DNA of 64,000 nt, taken from JBBQED01 sp038320345. Its GTDB lineage: Bacteria > Bacteroidota > Bacteroidia > AKYH767-A > OLB10. The stretch is from NCBI GenBank assembly GCA_038320345.1, contig JBBQED010000003.1, positions 62,001 through 126,000 of the forward strand. Reading direction: 5' to 3'. How positions within the stretch are numbered: position 1 is the first letter of the stretch; each line of letters begins with the position of its first letter. Below, in pieces: positions 34,259-44,425 of the stretch. The translations under genes and the position numbers were made by a program. Below the pieces are notes generated by a model. The model was not told the origin of the DNA. It did not search any database and worked only from the letters and a program-made list of their open reading frames with translations.

Positions 34259-35025
34259 CATTTTAGAGGAAACTGACGTCGGAATTCAGCGCAGATGATT
34301 CCAGTGGCAATGGCTACGTTGAGTGATTCAGCTTTATTCTTGCTTGGAGAAGCAGATGGAATCCGAATAGCAGCGCTTACAAATGGCATTAATAAAGGAT
34401 TCATCCCCTTACTTTCATTGCCTAAAATTATGAAGCCATCATTCGTAATTTCCTGACTGTAAACAGATTCTCCTTCTAATAGTGTGGCATAAACTGGCAA
34501 CTTCCCTGCAGCAGCATTGTTAATGAGCAAATCAGGGAGCGATCCGTAATACACCCCAACCCTAAATATACTCCCCATCGTTGCTTGCACCACCTTTGGA
34601 TTGAACAAATCAACAGTATCTGGAGAGCAGCAAATGCTGGAACACCCGAACCAATCCGCAATCCGAATGATTGTTCCCAGATTTCCAGGATCCTGAATAT
34701 GGTCGACAAGTAGATGTAATCCTTGCTTTGGTAAGGGTAACTGCGCATGAGTGACCGGAATTTTAACGGTTGCCAGCACTTTATGAGGAGTCTGCATTGC
34801 ACTCACCTGATCCAACTCTTTATTGGTGATGATCTCCACTTTTACATCTTTCAACCCAGAAGGTATTTCCCAGTCATTAGTAGCATATATCTGTCCCACT
34901 TCAAATTCGGAATGCAAGAGTTCATTCACCATCTTGGGACCTTCAACTAGAAACAAACCATGTTCTAATCTGAATTTTTTCTGATGCAGAGAACGTAAGA
35001 AACTGATAATCGTCTTTGATGCCAT
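34258..35025 (-). CDS. TrmH/SpoU family RNA 2'-O-methyltransferase
   Basis: A 255-residue SPOUT methyltransferase. The N-terminal substrate-binding region starts SKTIISFLRSLHQKKFRLEHGLFLVEGPKMV. The three SpoU motifs are clear: motif 1 HIQDPGNLGTIIRIADWFG, motif 2 IILGNESKGMNPLL, motif 3 IPSASPSKNKAESLNVAIATGI, forming the trefoil knot that binds S-adenosylmethionine. The target is probably rRNA (RlmB-like) or tRNA, but sequence does not settle it. It is convergent with apaG and divergent from the TamL gene. Confidence 0.92.
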   Translation of the reverse strand: MASKTIISFLRSLHQKKFRLEHGLFLVEGPKMVNELLHSEFEVGQIYATNDWEIPSGLKDVKVEIITNKELDQVSAMQTPHKVLATVKIPVTHAQLPLPKQGLHLLVDHIQDPGNLGTIIRIADWFGCSSICCSPDTVDLFNPKVVQATMGSIFRVGVYYGSLPDLLINNAAAGKLPVYATLLEGESVYSQEITNDGFIILGNESKGMNPLLMPFVSAAIRIPSASPSKNKAESLNVAIATGIICAEFRRQFPLK

Positions 35026-35075
35026 GATTTACTGGTTGAGATCAGGAAGAATCGTACTTTTACACCCTGTCGAAT

Positions 35076-37418
35076 ATGAACTTCAGGGCGAAAACCATTT
35101 ACAGGAACTCCCTTTTATTCCTGCTTACTGCGATTTTACTTTCCTCCTGTAGCGGATTAAGAAAGCTAAAGGAAGGCGAGTATTTGCTCGACAAAAATAT
35201 TATTAAAAGTGACCGCCCCGATTTAAGGGAAAATTCTAACGCAATTATTAAGCAGAAGCCCAATCGGAAGATACTCGGTATTTTCAGGTTTCACCTTGGT
35301 GTTTACAATCTTGCCAACCATGGAAGCGAAAATAATTTTAAAAGGTGGTTAAAAACGGCGGTGGGTGAAGAACCTGTATTATTAGATACTTCTCTCGCAC
35401 TTAAATCTGCAGAACAGATCGAAATTCTGATGCACAATAACGGCTATTTCGATGCTGAAGTAAGCGATTCCATCACCTATAAAAAAAAGAAAGCTACCGT
35501 AACTTATTACGTTAAATCAAATACGCCTTATCGAAATCGGAATATCTACTATCAAATAATTGATACCGCCATCAGTGATTTAGTTTTTCTTGATACTTTG
35601 AAATCATTAATTACCAAAGGAGATATTTATACTTCCAACACTTTACAAAAGGAGAGAGATCGGATTAGTGCAAACATCAGAAATGATGGATTTTATTTTT
35701 TCAATCCTCAATACATAACCTTTACTGTTGATACCGGCTTAAAAAGTCATCAGATTGATACGTATCTCCGGATTACAAATCCGAAACCCAATCAGAGAGA
35801 TAGTTTGATCAGTCCCGATTCAGCACTCGTGCATAGGAGAAGTGTGTTGGAGAATATTTATATAGAGATGGATTATGATCCTATTCAGGTTTCCGACACT
35901 GGAATCAGGGATACGATGCTTTTCAGAGATTATTATTTTATCTCCAATCCACAAAAATTTTATCTCTATAAACCGATAAGGATGCTGGATCAGTTTTTCA
36001 TGAAACCTGATTCATTATTCCGTCAGTCGAATTTAGATCTGACTTATCGTCGATTAGGAGATCTTGGAGTTTTCCGTTTCGTGAATATTAAATTTATTCC
36101 CTTAACGCAGTTGGATAGCTTAGGACAGATTCCACTCAACTGTTATATTCTTCTTTCTCCACAACCTCGGCAGTCGTATAAAATTGAAGCGGAAGGAACT
36201 AACAGCGGAGGAAACCTTGGAATTTCCGGGAATATCGTTTACCGCAATAAAAATATTTTTGGAGGTGCCGAAATTCTTGAATTTAGAATTAAGGGTGGAC
36301 TAGAATTACAAAGAAATTTTAGTGATAGTACTTACTCCAGATTACAAGGATTAGGATTTTTTAATGCTTATGAATTCGGCCCTGAACTCACTTTTAATTT
36401 CCCGCGATTTCTACTTCCCATCAGGAGTATTAATCAGAGGAATATCAGTAATCCGAGAACTTCTATTACCCTTGGTTATAATATTCAGAATCGTGTTGAA
36501 TATTACCGACAACTTGCCAACTTATCGTATTACTATAGCTTCAAGCAGGGGAAATATAATCGTCATTTTATCTATCCTGCAGAGATCAACTATTTGAAAG
36601 TAGATTTAGATCCAGCCTTCCGCAATCAGATTTTAGAAAGTCAGGATTTTAATTTGCTGTTGAGTTATTCGGATCAGTTTATCACGAATGGAAGGTATTC
36701 CTACATTTTCAGTAATCAGGAAATTAATAAGATTAAAAACTATTCTTTCTTCCGATTTAATTTAGAGTTCGCAGGAAATTCGCTCTATCTTTTTAGAGTA
36801 CTTTCTAACGACATACCAGATAAAGTCACTAATAGTTATCGAATTTTCAATGTAAGATTTGCTCAGTACTTAAGACCAGATATCGACTACCGCTATTACA
36901 AAAATTTTGGTAATGGAAGATTGTTTGTATCGAGGTTTGCGGCAGGTCTAGGTTATGCGTACGGCAATATTAATGTAATGCCTTTCGAAAAAAGTTTTTT
37001 TGCTGGTGGTCCCAATGATCTCAGAGCGTGGATTTCGAGAACACTAGGACCTGGATCCTTCAACTCTACACAAGTTTATGAGAAGAATGGGGAGCTAAAA
37101 TTAAATTGGAACTTTGAATACCGATTCGACATTTTCAGATGGTTTAAAGGAGCTGCATTTACCGATGCAGGAAACGTCTGGTTACTTAAAAGACAAGAAA
37201 GCCGACCAGGTGGAGAATTTAAACTCAACAGTTTTGTGGATGAAATTGCAATAGGATCAGGATTAGGGATTCGAGTAGATTTCTCGTTTTTCATCATTAG
37301 GATGGATGCCGCTGTTAAACTCAAAGATCCTTCACTTCCCTCCGGTGATCGTTGGGTACTTCAAGTAAACAAGTTCAAAGACATCACCTTTAGTTTCGGA
37401 ATCGGATATCCATTCTAA
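35076..37418 (+). CDS. tamL: BamA/TamA family outer-membrane lipoprotein (TamL)
   Basis: A 780-residue Omp85-type protein. The N-terminus has a lipobox (LLSSC, Cys25, then SGLRKLKEGEYLLDKNII), which together with POTRA domains (about 50-330, e.g. SAEQIEILMHNNGYFDAEVSDS) and the C-terminal 16-stranded barrel (FFAGGPNDLRAWISRTLGPGS; end FSFGIGYPF) defines the Bacteroidota TamL type. The loop motif in the barrel with RAW corresponds to the conserved R-G-F/W region of Omp85 proteins. It is expected to work with TamB in outer-membrane assembly; no tamB is in the window. A TACTTTTA box at 35056 could be the -7 element. Confidence 0.88.
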   Translation: MNFRAKTIYRNSLLFLLTAILLSSCSGLRKLKEGEYLLDKNIIKSDRPDLRENSNAIIKQKPNRKILGIFRFHLGVYNLANHGSENNFKRWLKTAVGEEPVLLDTSLALKSAEQIEILMHNNGYFDAEVSDSITYKKKKATVTYYVKSNTPYRNRNIYYQIIDTAISDLVFLDTLKSLITKGDIYTSNTLQKERDRISANIRNDGFYFFNPQYITFTVDTGLKSHQIDTYLRITNPKPNQRDSLISPDSALVHRRSVLENIYIEMDYDPIQVSDTGIRDTMLFRDYYFISNPQKFYLYKPIRMLDQFFMKPDSLFRQSNLDLTYRRLGDLGVFRFVNIKFIPLTQLDSLGQIPLNCYILLSPQPRQSYKIEAEGTNSGGNLGISGNIVYRNKNIFGGAEILEFRIKGGLELQRNFSDSTYSRLQGLGFFNAYEFGPELTFNFPRFLLPIRSINQRNISNPRTSITLGYNIQNRVEYYRQLANLSYYYSFKQGKYNRHFIYPAEINYLKVDLDPAFRNQILESQDFNLLLSYSDQFITNGRYSYIFSNQEINKIKNYSFFRFNLEFAGNSLYLFRVLSNDIPDKVTNSYRIFNVRFAQYLRPDIDYRYYKNFGNGRLFVSRFAAGLGYAYGNINVMPFEKSFFAGGPNDLRAWISRTLGPGSFNSTQVYEKNGELKLNWNFEYRFDIFRWFKGAAFTDAGNVWLLKRQESRPGGEFKLNSFVDEIAIGSGLGIRVDFSFFIIRMDAAVKLKDPSLPSGDRWVLQVNKFKDITFSFGIGYPF

Positions 37419-37619
37419 AAATTTCCTCTTTCCTCAAATCCCGTAGAATTGGCGTAATCAATTTTCAAAGCTCTGGATAATGCTTTCTCGGCGCTTATTG
37501 AGATTAAATAGCAGATGTTTTTTAAGGAATTCTTACATGCTGCCGTAGGATCGACAAAAACCTCGCTTAATGGCTTCCGTTAAAGAGGCTATCCGTCACA
37601 AGACGATTATCAAAAGCCT

Positions 37620-40600
37620 ATGTCATCCAACGCGACAGAAGTACATTCTGCCTTAGGTAATGAAGGAAACCAACCAGTAGATCGCAGTCGGGAACAGGCT
37701 GTATTTACTGAAAAATTCTTATTGCTATCCCTCATCATCAATTTGGTTTTTATCCCTATTTACTTGATGAATGCCGAGACTTTCATGATCATGCAAGACG
37801 TTTTTTTCGTCATTTCTTACACGATCTGTCTTTTATTACTCAAACAAGGCCGAACCGAAATCAGCAGAATTCTCTTTGCGCTCATTCTAAACTTCAATAT
37901 TTTCATTTCCTCACAAATTAGTGGTCCTGAGTCTGGAGAAATCCTGTTCTTCTTTCCCATTGCAGCAGGATCATTAATCTTATTCGGACCTAGTGAAAAG
38001 AAACTAAGAATATTCTTTACCTCACTAGCAATAGTATTATTAGGAATTACTGATCTAAAAGACTTTTCATGGATCCCAAACGATTCAATGTCGCAAGCAG
38101 AATTATTATTCAATAGGAAATTTAGCAGTTTGGCAGCCGCATTTGCGACCTTAATGTGTGTGTATTACTTCATCAAACAACAGCGTAGCTCAGTCAAACT
38201 TTTGCAAGAGCAAACCACAAGCCTCACATCACTAATTGAAAACTTCAAAGAATCTATTTGGCAGATTGACAATCACTTTGTTCTAATAAATCACAACACA
38301 CGATTCGCACAAAGCATCCAACGTCACTTTGGGTTGGAACTTAAAAAAGGAGAATTGATCTTTGATTACGCCCTAATCTTCGATCAGAAATATCCGGGAT
38401 ACAGTGAACGTTGGAAACAGTATTACGATCGGGCCTTAAAGGGTGAATATTTTACAATTGAAGAAATCCATAATGTAGATGGGAATAATTCTTACAAAGA
38501 AATTTGTATGAATCCAGTGATGCAAAATGGAATTGTGATCGGTGTGATTATTCATTCCAAAAACATCACTCCAAGAAAACTGCAGGAGCAAAAACTTACA
38601 GAAAGCCTAGAACAAAACAGGATGCTTGCATTGGTAGCTAGCACCACGAAAAATGCCGTTATCATCAGCGATGCTGAAGGAAATATTGAATGGGTAAATA
38701 GTGGCTTTGAAATCATGACCGGTTATAAAATCAGTCAGGTTACAGGCAAGAATCCAGAAACTTTGTTACATGGGTTTCTCACTACTGATGAATCGAAAAA
38801 AACCTTCGAGAAACAACTGAAAAGCGGCAAACCATTTACCAACGAACAAATTCAATATCGTAAAAATGGTGAACCTTTTTGGATTCATCTTACCGTATCT
38901 CTGCTTTATGATGAGCATAAGAAGATTTCCAAAATCATCCGTATCGGAATGGATATCACGGAAAGAAAGCAAGGAGAGGATCAATTACAGATGCTGTTGG
39001 AACATGCGCAGAAACTCAACAAACAATTACAGCTAAGAGATCAGGAACTACAATCTTCAATACGTAAATTGAACAAGCAAAGCTGGGAGCTTCAATTATC
39101 GCAAGAAACACTTCGCAAACAGAAAACGGAAGTGGAAAAAATGAACTCTGAGTTAAGCTCAAAAGCATTACAGCTTGGACAGCAGAATGAATTCATTAAA
39201 GATAAAAACCAAGAACTTGAAAAGGCAAAAAAATCGCTAGCCTTAAAAGCGGAACAATTGGAGCAATCCAGCAGGTATAAATCAGAATTCATGGCGAATA
39301 TGAGTCATGAATTAAGGACACCGTTGAATAGTATCATTATCCTCTCGCGCCTACTCGCTGAAAATAAAAATGAGACCCTTGGCACCAAGGAAATGGAATT
39401 TGCCAAAGTGGTGCATAAGTCCGGTGCTGATCTTTTAAATCTGATCAATGATATCCTAGATCTTTCCAAAATTGAAGCAGGAAAAATTGAACTGGACGAA
39501 GAAGAAGTTTCTATTCGTGAAATCGCAAGTGACCTTAAAGACATGTTCAGTCAACTGGCAACTGAAAAAGGAATTGATTATCAGATTCTGAATAAAACTA
39601 CACCACATCAGAAAATCACAACCGATCAGCTTCGCCTATCGCAGGTCCTGAAAAATCTCCTTTCCAATGCTTTTAAATTTACGAGCAAGGGTGGAAAAGT
39701 TGAATTAAGTTTTGTAAACACAGATACCACCAAAATCAGCATCACTGTTAAAGATGATGGAATAGGTATTCCGCCGGATAAACATCAGTTAATCTTTGAA
39801 TCTTTTAAGCAGGTAGATGGAAGTATCAGCAGAAAATATGGAGGAACGGGATTAGGGTTATCGATATGTAAAGAGCTGATGTCATTACTTGGAGGTTCCA
39901 TTTCATTGAGTAGTGACACCGGTACTGGAAGCTCATTTACTATTACCATCCCCATTAACAAGAAAGAAAGATCGCTTGACAGTGCAGAGAATTCGATGGA
40001 AACCATCAAGAAACTTCTAATCATTGAAGATGATCAAATCTACGCTGAAATGCTACAAAAATTTGCATTGCAGGAAGGATTTAAAGCAGAGATTTGCTTG
40101 AGGGGCGATACAGGATTGATGCGTGCAAAAGAAACACAGCCCGATGCAATTCTATTAGACATGAATCTTCCTGGAATGGATGGATGGAGTATCCTCCGCA
40201 AACTGGAAGATGATCCTTACACCGCAAAAATTCCGATCCATATTATAAGTTCCTCAAAGAACACACACGAAAAGTTAAATGGTTTGGTGATGTCGTGGTT
40301 AGAGAAACCGGTAACCATAGAGCAATTAAAAAATGTTTTTACTGCCCTTAAAACTGGGAATTCAATTTCTTCGAGTACGGTATTATTGGTAGAAGATTCT
40401 CCTGAACAGAGTTTTATCATCCGACATTTATTAAAAAAGCAAGGGGTAGAATGTGAAATAGCGGGAACTGCGATGGAAGGAATCGAAAAGTCAATTCAAT
40501 GCACTTTCGATTGTATCATCCTAGATTTAAATCTTCCTGATTCGGACGGATTTCAACTCTTAAAAACTTTAAAAGAAAATCCAGAACTTACTCATGTTCC

Positions 40601-41168
40601 CGTAATTGTTTATAGCGCCAGAGAACTTGATGATCACGACAAATCGATGTTAAGTGCATATGCCAGTTCTTATATCAGAAAAAATGAAGCAGGTTTTGAT
40701 TCCTTAATGGAAGAAACAATGTTGTTTTTGAATTCTGTAAAAGAATTGAAATCCAGAAAGAACGTTCCAGCGGAAACAAAAGTTAATGGCAGTTGTTTGC
40801 GAGGTAGAAAAGTGCTGATCGTAGATGATGACCAGCGAAATATTTATGCTATTTCTTCCATGCTTGAAGTTTATGATATCGAAATGTATATCGCCACTAA
40901 CGGTCAGGATGCACTGGATGAACTCGTAAAACACCCCGACATTGAAATGGTGCTTATGGATGTGATGATGCCGGTAATGGACGGTTATGAAGCCACTAAA
41001 GCCATCAGGAAAAATAAAGAATTTACGAATTTACCAGTCATTGCATTAACCGCTAAAGCCATGAAAGGCGACAGAGAATTAAGTTTGCAAGCTGGAATGA
41101 ATGATCATATCAGCAAACCCGTTCAAGGAACTCATCTTATTCAAATCATGAATAATTTCTTCCAATAA
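37620..41168 (+). CDS. Hybrid sensor histidine kinase with PAS domains and three receiver domains
   Basis: A 1182-residue membrane kinase. Order: about six N-terminal transmembrane helices (about 30-185); PAS-like region (about 205-325); a clear PAS/PAC (about 335-455, NAVIISDAEGNIEWVNSGFEIMTGY and ITERKQGEDQL); a long coiled coil (about 455-550); HisKA with phospho-acceptor His563 in MANMSHELRTPLNS; HATPase with NLLSNAFKF, DDGIGIP and GGTGLGLSI; then three receivers with acceptor Asp847 (LLDMNLPGMDG), Asp969 (ILDLNLPDSDG) and Asp1114 (LMDVMMPVMDG). All three keep the acidic pair and Lys, so all may be active. The stop overlaps the CheR-type gene start by one base, implying a shared pathway. 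The input signal is unknown. Confidence 0.93.
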   Translation: MSSNATEVHSALGNEGNQPVDRSREQAVFTEKFLLLSLIINLVFIPIYLMNAETFMIMQDVFFVISYTICLLLLKQGRTEISRILFALILNFNIFISSQISGPESGEILFFFPIAAGSLILFGPSEKKLRIFFTSLAIVLLGITDLKDFSWIPNDSMSQAELLFNRKFSSLAAAFATLMCVYYFIKQQRSSVKLLQEQTTSLTSLIENFKESIWQIDNHFVLINHNTRFAQSIQRHFGLELKKGELIFDYALIFDQKYPGYSERWKQYYDRALKGEYFTIEEIHNVDGNNSYKEICMNPVMQNGIVIGVIIHSKNITPRKLQEQKLTESLEQNRMLALVASTTKNAVIISDAEGNIEWVNSGFEIMTGYKISQVTGKNPETLLHGFLTTDESKKTFEKQLKSGKPFTNEQIQYRKNGEPFWIHLTVSLLYDEHKKISKIIRIGMDITERKQGEDQLQMLLEHAQKLNKQLQLRDQELQSSIRKLNKQSWELQLSQETLRKQKTEVEKMNSELSSKALQLGQQNEFIKDKNQELEKAKKSLALKAEQLEQSSRYKSEFMANMSHELRTPLNSIIILSRLLAENKNETLGTKEMEFAKVVHKSGADLLNLINDILDLSKIEAGKIELDEEEVSIREIASDLKDMFSQLATEKGIDYQILNKTTPHQKITTDQLRLSQVLKNLLSNAFKFTSKGGKVELSFVNTDTTKISITVKDDGIGIPPDKHQLIFESFKQVDGSISRKYGGTGLGLSICKELMSLLGGSISLSSDTGTGSSFTITIPINKKERSLDSAENSMETIKKLLIIEDDQIYAEMLQKFALQEGFKAEICLRGDTGLMRAKETQPDAILLDMNLPGMDGWSILRKLEDDPYTAKIPIHIISSSKNTHEKLNGLVMSWLEKPVTIEQLKNVFTALKTGNSISSSTVLLVEDSPEQSFIIRHLLKKQGVECEIAGTAMEGIEKSIQCTFDCIILDLNLPDSDGFQLLKTLKENPELTHVPVIVYSARELDDHDKSMLSAYASSYIRKNEAGFDSLMEETMLFLNSVKELKSRKNVPAETKVNGSCLRGRKVLIVDDDQRNIYAISSMLEVYDIEMYIATNGQDALDELVKHPDIEMVLMDVMMPVMDGYEATKAIRKNKEFTNLPVIALTAKAMKGDRELSLQAGMNDHISKPVQGTHLIQIMNNFFQ

Positions 41169-41992
41169 TGCAGATTCCTGGAATTAAAGAATCGATTCAA
41201 GATATCCAACAAATCGCCCGTCATTTATATGATTCAGATTTGGAAGGATACCATCATGACTTTCTGGGACGAAGGTTCCACCTGATGGCAGTAAGAAAAG
41301 GAATTAAAAGTGGTGCTGAATTAAAAGATGCGTTTGTAAACAACGAAGACTTTTCTAGAGAAATCTTGAATAGTCTGAATGTCAGCGTCACTGAATTATT
41401 CAGGGATCCGGAATTTTTCAGAGGTCTGATCACGATTCTGAAAGCTGAATGGAATCCGGAAGATCTCAAGAGGATCTGGCATGCAGGATGCGCCGATGGA
41501 AGTGAAACATTTTCACTAGCGATCCTCCTCTCTGAAGAAAATCTGCTTTGTCATTCACTTTTGTATGGTACAGATATCAATCATCTCAAACTTCAGCAAG
41601 CAAGCCTAGGAAAGATTGCACTAAAGGATCTGATTGGCTACGTACATGCCTATCGAAAAGCAGGTGGAAAATACTCACTACGATCGCATTTCAATACCGC
41701 ATATCATCAAGGAATCCTGAAAGGCAAATTAATGAAGCATCTTCACTTCGGTTATCATAATTTATCTGTAGATCCTGCGTTTACTAATTGTAATCTGGCA
41801 ATTTGCCGTAATCTACTTATCTATTATCAATTTCCTTATCAAGAAAAAATACTTGCAGCACTCGACAAAAGCATCCTATTGAACGGAATTTTATGTTTAG
41901 GTCCTAAAGAAACCTTATCAGGATTCAGCATTGTCGGGAAGTACCATTGTATCAGTCCAGAATTGAAAATTTATAAAAAAATTAAATTGTAA
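41168..41992 (+). CDS. CheR-type protein-glutamate methyltransferase
   Basis: A 274-residue CheR-family S-adenosylmethionine-dependent methyltransferase. The N-terminal helical domain runs to about residue 70, with VTELFRDPEFFRGL matching the CheR boundary motif; the SAM domain follows with HAGCADGSETFSLAILL in place of the usual AGCSTGEEPYSLA, then LYGTDINHLKLQQA and the CRNLLIYY motif typical of CheR. The glycine-rich loop departs from consensus in several positions, though the Glu is retained. The ATG overlaps the stop of the preceding kinase. There is no cheB esterase and no chemoreceptor nearby, so the substrate is probably not a classical MCP; it may modify the linked kinases or another partner. 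Confidence 0.88.
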   Translation: MQIPGIKESIQDIQQIARHLYDSDLEGYHHDFLGRRFHLMAVRKGIKSGAELKDAFVNNEDFSREILNSLNVSVTELFRDPEFFRGLITILKAEWNPEDLKRIWHAGCADGSETFSLAILLSEENLLCHSLLYGTDINHLKLQQASLGKIALKDLIGYVHAYRKAGGKYSLRSHFNTAYHQGILKGKLMKHLHFGYHNLSVDPAFTNCNLAICRNLLIYYQFPYQEKILAALDKSILLNGILCLGPKETLSGFSIVGKYHCISPELKIYKKIKL

Positions 41993-42067
41993 GGTTTTAA
42001 AATAATTGTTTGATTAACTAACCTAAGCGACCTAAATTGGTAAAGCTTCTAATTAACTTTTCTTACT

Positions 42068-43204
42068 ATGAATAAAAGTACGCATAAGATCCTAATTGTC
42101 GACGACCGTCCTGAGAATCTCTATTCTTTGGAGAGTATGCTCGATCAAGAGGATCGTGAAATTTTGAAAGCGCATTCAGGCGAAGAAGCACTCCGAATTG
42201 CATTTAGAGAAGACCTCTCCTTAATTTTATTGGATGTTCAAATGCCGGATATGGATGGATTTGAAGTAGCGCACATGCTCAAATCCACTAAGCGGACGCG
42301 AAAAACACCAATAATTTTTGTAACCGCTATCAGCAAGGAAAAAAAATATTTGCTCCAGGGCTTAGGTGAAGGCGCTGTCGACTATATTTTCAAACCGCTA
42401 GACACAGAAATAACGAGAGCAAAAGTTGAAACGCTATTGCAGTTTTACAGTCAGCAAAAAGAACTGGAATCAAAAAATACAGAGCTCGCGAGACTGAATG
42501 AAGAGAAAAACTATTTCATGGGAGTTGCTTCTCATGATCTACGTAATCCACTCGGGAATATCATTGCCCTTGCTAGTTTTATTGAAGAAGAAGCAGCGCA
42601 TACTTTATCGGATGACCACAAGCAGTATCTTGATGTGATTATCAGTTCCGGAAAACAGATGATCAATATGCTGAATACTTTGTTGGATCTCACTAAGATC
42701 GAATCAGGAAATATGACACTTGAATTACAACAGATTCGCATCAACGAACTGATACAGCAAGTAATTACTGAAAATAGAATTTCTGCAAATCAAAAGAATA
42801 TTTCTATTGAATTCAGTTATTCGGATAATCTTCCGGCTACTTTAATGGATCCAATGCAGATGAAGCAAGTGCTCACGAATTTACTAAGCAATGCCATCAA
42901 ATATTCAGAAAGAAATACAGTTGTGGAAATCACTGCGGATAATAAAGAGGATAATATTTTAATTTCAGTGATCGATCAAGGTCAAGGAATTCCAGAAAAT
43001 GAGCAAAGTGGAATCTTCACTCCTTTTTATAAGTCAAGTGTAAAAAGTACTGCAGGCGAAAAAAGCACCGGACTTGGATTAACAATCGTACAAAAAGTTA
43101 TTGATGCCCACGGCGGTAAAATCTGGGTGAAGAGTCAAGTAGGAACGGGTTCAACATTCAACTTTAGCATACCCTTAATCTATAAAAACGAAAAAATTTC
43201 TTGA
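42068..43204 (+). CDS. Response regulator-histidine kinase fusion
   Basis: A 378-residue soluble protein with an N-terminal receiver (1-125, acidic pair in LIVDDRPEN, phospho-acceptor Asp56 in LLDVQMPDMDG, conserved Lys in YIFKPLD), a short coiled coil (about 128-150, KELESKNTELARLNEEK), HisKA with His156 (VASHDLRNPLG), and HATPase with NLLSNAIKY, DQGQGIP and TGLGLTI. There are no transmembrane segments. Placed 75 bases after the CheR-type gene on the same strand, it most likely receives phosphate from, or feeds, the hybrid kinase upstream. No DNA-binding output domain exists in this cluster. Confidence 0.92.
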   Translation: MNKSTHKILIVDDRPENLYSLESMLDQEDREILKAHSGEEALRIAFREDLSLILLDVQMPDMDGFEVAHMLKSTKRTRKTPIIFVTAISKEKKYLLQGLGEGAVDYIFKPLDTEITRAKVETLLQFYSQQKELESKNTELARLNEEKNYFMGVASHDLRNPLGNIIALASFIEEEAAHTLSDDHKQYLDVIISSGKQMINMLNTLLDLTKIESGNMTLELQQIRINELIQQVITENRISANQKNISIEFSYSDNLPATLMDPMQMKQVLTNLLSNAIKYSERNTVVEITADNKEDNILISVIDQGQGIPENEQSGIFTPFYKSSVKSTAGEKSTGLGLTIVQKVIDAHGGKIWVKSQVGTGSTFNFSIPLIYKNEKIS

Positions 43205-43216
43205 GAATAATTTCTT

Positions 43217-44422
43217 TCAGACTCTTTCAATGATTACTGCATAGCCTTGTCCTACTCCAATGCACATTGTTGCTAAGGCATAACGCTTCTTGGTATTTTG
43301 TAATTCGATAGCAGCCGATAACAATATTCTTGCTCCGGTCATTCCTAGAGGATGTCCTAATGCAATTGCTCCTCCATTTGGATTGATGCGTGAATCATTA
43401 TCGGAAAGTCCCCACGAGCGAATACATGCCAAACTCTGAGCTGCAAACGCTTCGTTTAACTCAATGACATCTAACTGATCCCAAGTTAATCCTGCTTTCG
43501 CCAAAGCCTTATTAGCCGCTTCCACCGGACCGATACCCATGATACGCGGCTCTACTCCTACTACTGCCGAAGAAACAATTCTCGCTAGCGGTTGAAGTTG
43601 ATGATCAGTCATCCCTTTTTCAGAGGCGATCAATAAAGCAGCAGCACCATCATTGAGTCCAGAGGCATTTCCGGCTGTAACGGTACCGTCTTTACGAAAA
43701 GAGGGTTTTAATTTAGCAAGACCTTCTAATGTTGTTGCCGGTTTCATGAATTCATCTTTCGAAAATAAAATCGGATCTCCTTTTTTCTGAGGAATAGCTA
43801 CTGGAATAATTTCTTGATCGAATCTTCCCTTTAATTGTGCTGCTGCTGCTTTCTGCTGAGAAAATAAGGAGAAAGCATCTTGATCCTCGCGACTAATCCG
43901 ATCACGATCGGCAAGATTCTCTGCCGTCTCTCCCATTGCATCCACACCATATTTTTCTTTCATCTTCGGATTCACAAAACGCCATCCGAAACTGCTATCG
44001 AATAATTGCGCATCCCGACCATAAGGAGTGCTAGTCTTTGACATCACCCAAGGACCACGAGTCATATGTTCCATTCCGGCGGCAATCATTAAATCTGCAT
44101 CTCCAGTTTGAATAGTACGTGCGGCAGCAACAGCAGCGGAAAGTCCAGAAGCACATAAACGATTTACGGTCTCACCTGGAACAGTAACCGGTAATCCTGC
44201 AAGTAGCAATGCCATCCTCGCAACATTACGATTATCTTCTCCCGCTTGATTTGCACAACCCATAATTACATCCGTAATCATTGCAGGATCCACCGTCGCA
44301 TTTTTTTCCATCAATGCACGTAAAACCAAAGCAGCAAGATCATCAGCACGAACAGCAGATAATGTTCCAGCTAAACTTCCAATGGGAGTACGAACTCCGT
44401 TAATAATATAGGCTTGATTCAT
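43217..44422 (-). CDS. paaJ: 3-oxoadipyl-CoA thiolase (PaaJ/PcaF)
   Basis: A 401-residue thiolase that cleaves 3-oxoadipyl-CoA to succinyl-CoA and acetyl-CoA, the last step of phenylacetate degradation. Catalytic residues: Cys90 in NRLCASGL, the His of GGAIALGHPLGMTGAR, and the second Cys in TMCIGVGQG. The strings TPYGRDAQLFDSSFGWRFVNPKM and YGVDAMGETAENLA are typical of the PaaJ/PcaF branch rather than short-chain acetoacetyl-CoA thiolases. It is the last gene of the operon, 3 bases after paaI, and convergent with the receiver-kinase gene with only 12 bases between. Confidence 0.92.
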   Translation of the reverse strand: MNQAYIINGVRTPIGSLAGTLSAVRADDLAALVLRALMEKNATVDPAMITDVIMGCANQAGEDNRNVARMALLLAGLPVTVPGETVNRLCASGLSAAVAAARTIQTGDADLMIAAGMEHMTRGPWVMSKTSTPYGRDAQLFDSSFGWRFVNPKMKEKYGVDAMGETAENLADRDRISREDQDAFSLFSQQKAAAAQLKGRFDQEIIPVAIPQKKGDPILFSKDEFMKPATTLEGLAKLKPSFRKDGTVTAGNASGLNDGAAALLIASEKGMTDHQLQPLARIVSSAVVGVEPRIMGIGPVEAANKALAKAGLTWDQLDVIELNEAFAAQSLACIRSWGLSDNDSRINPNGGAIALGHPLGMTGARILLSAAIELQNTKKRYALATMCIGVGQGYAVIIERV

Positions 44423-44425
44423 AAT

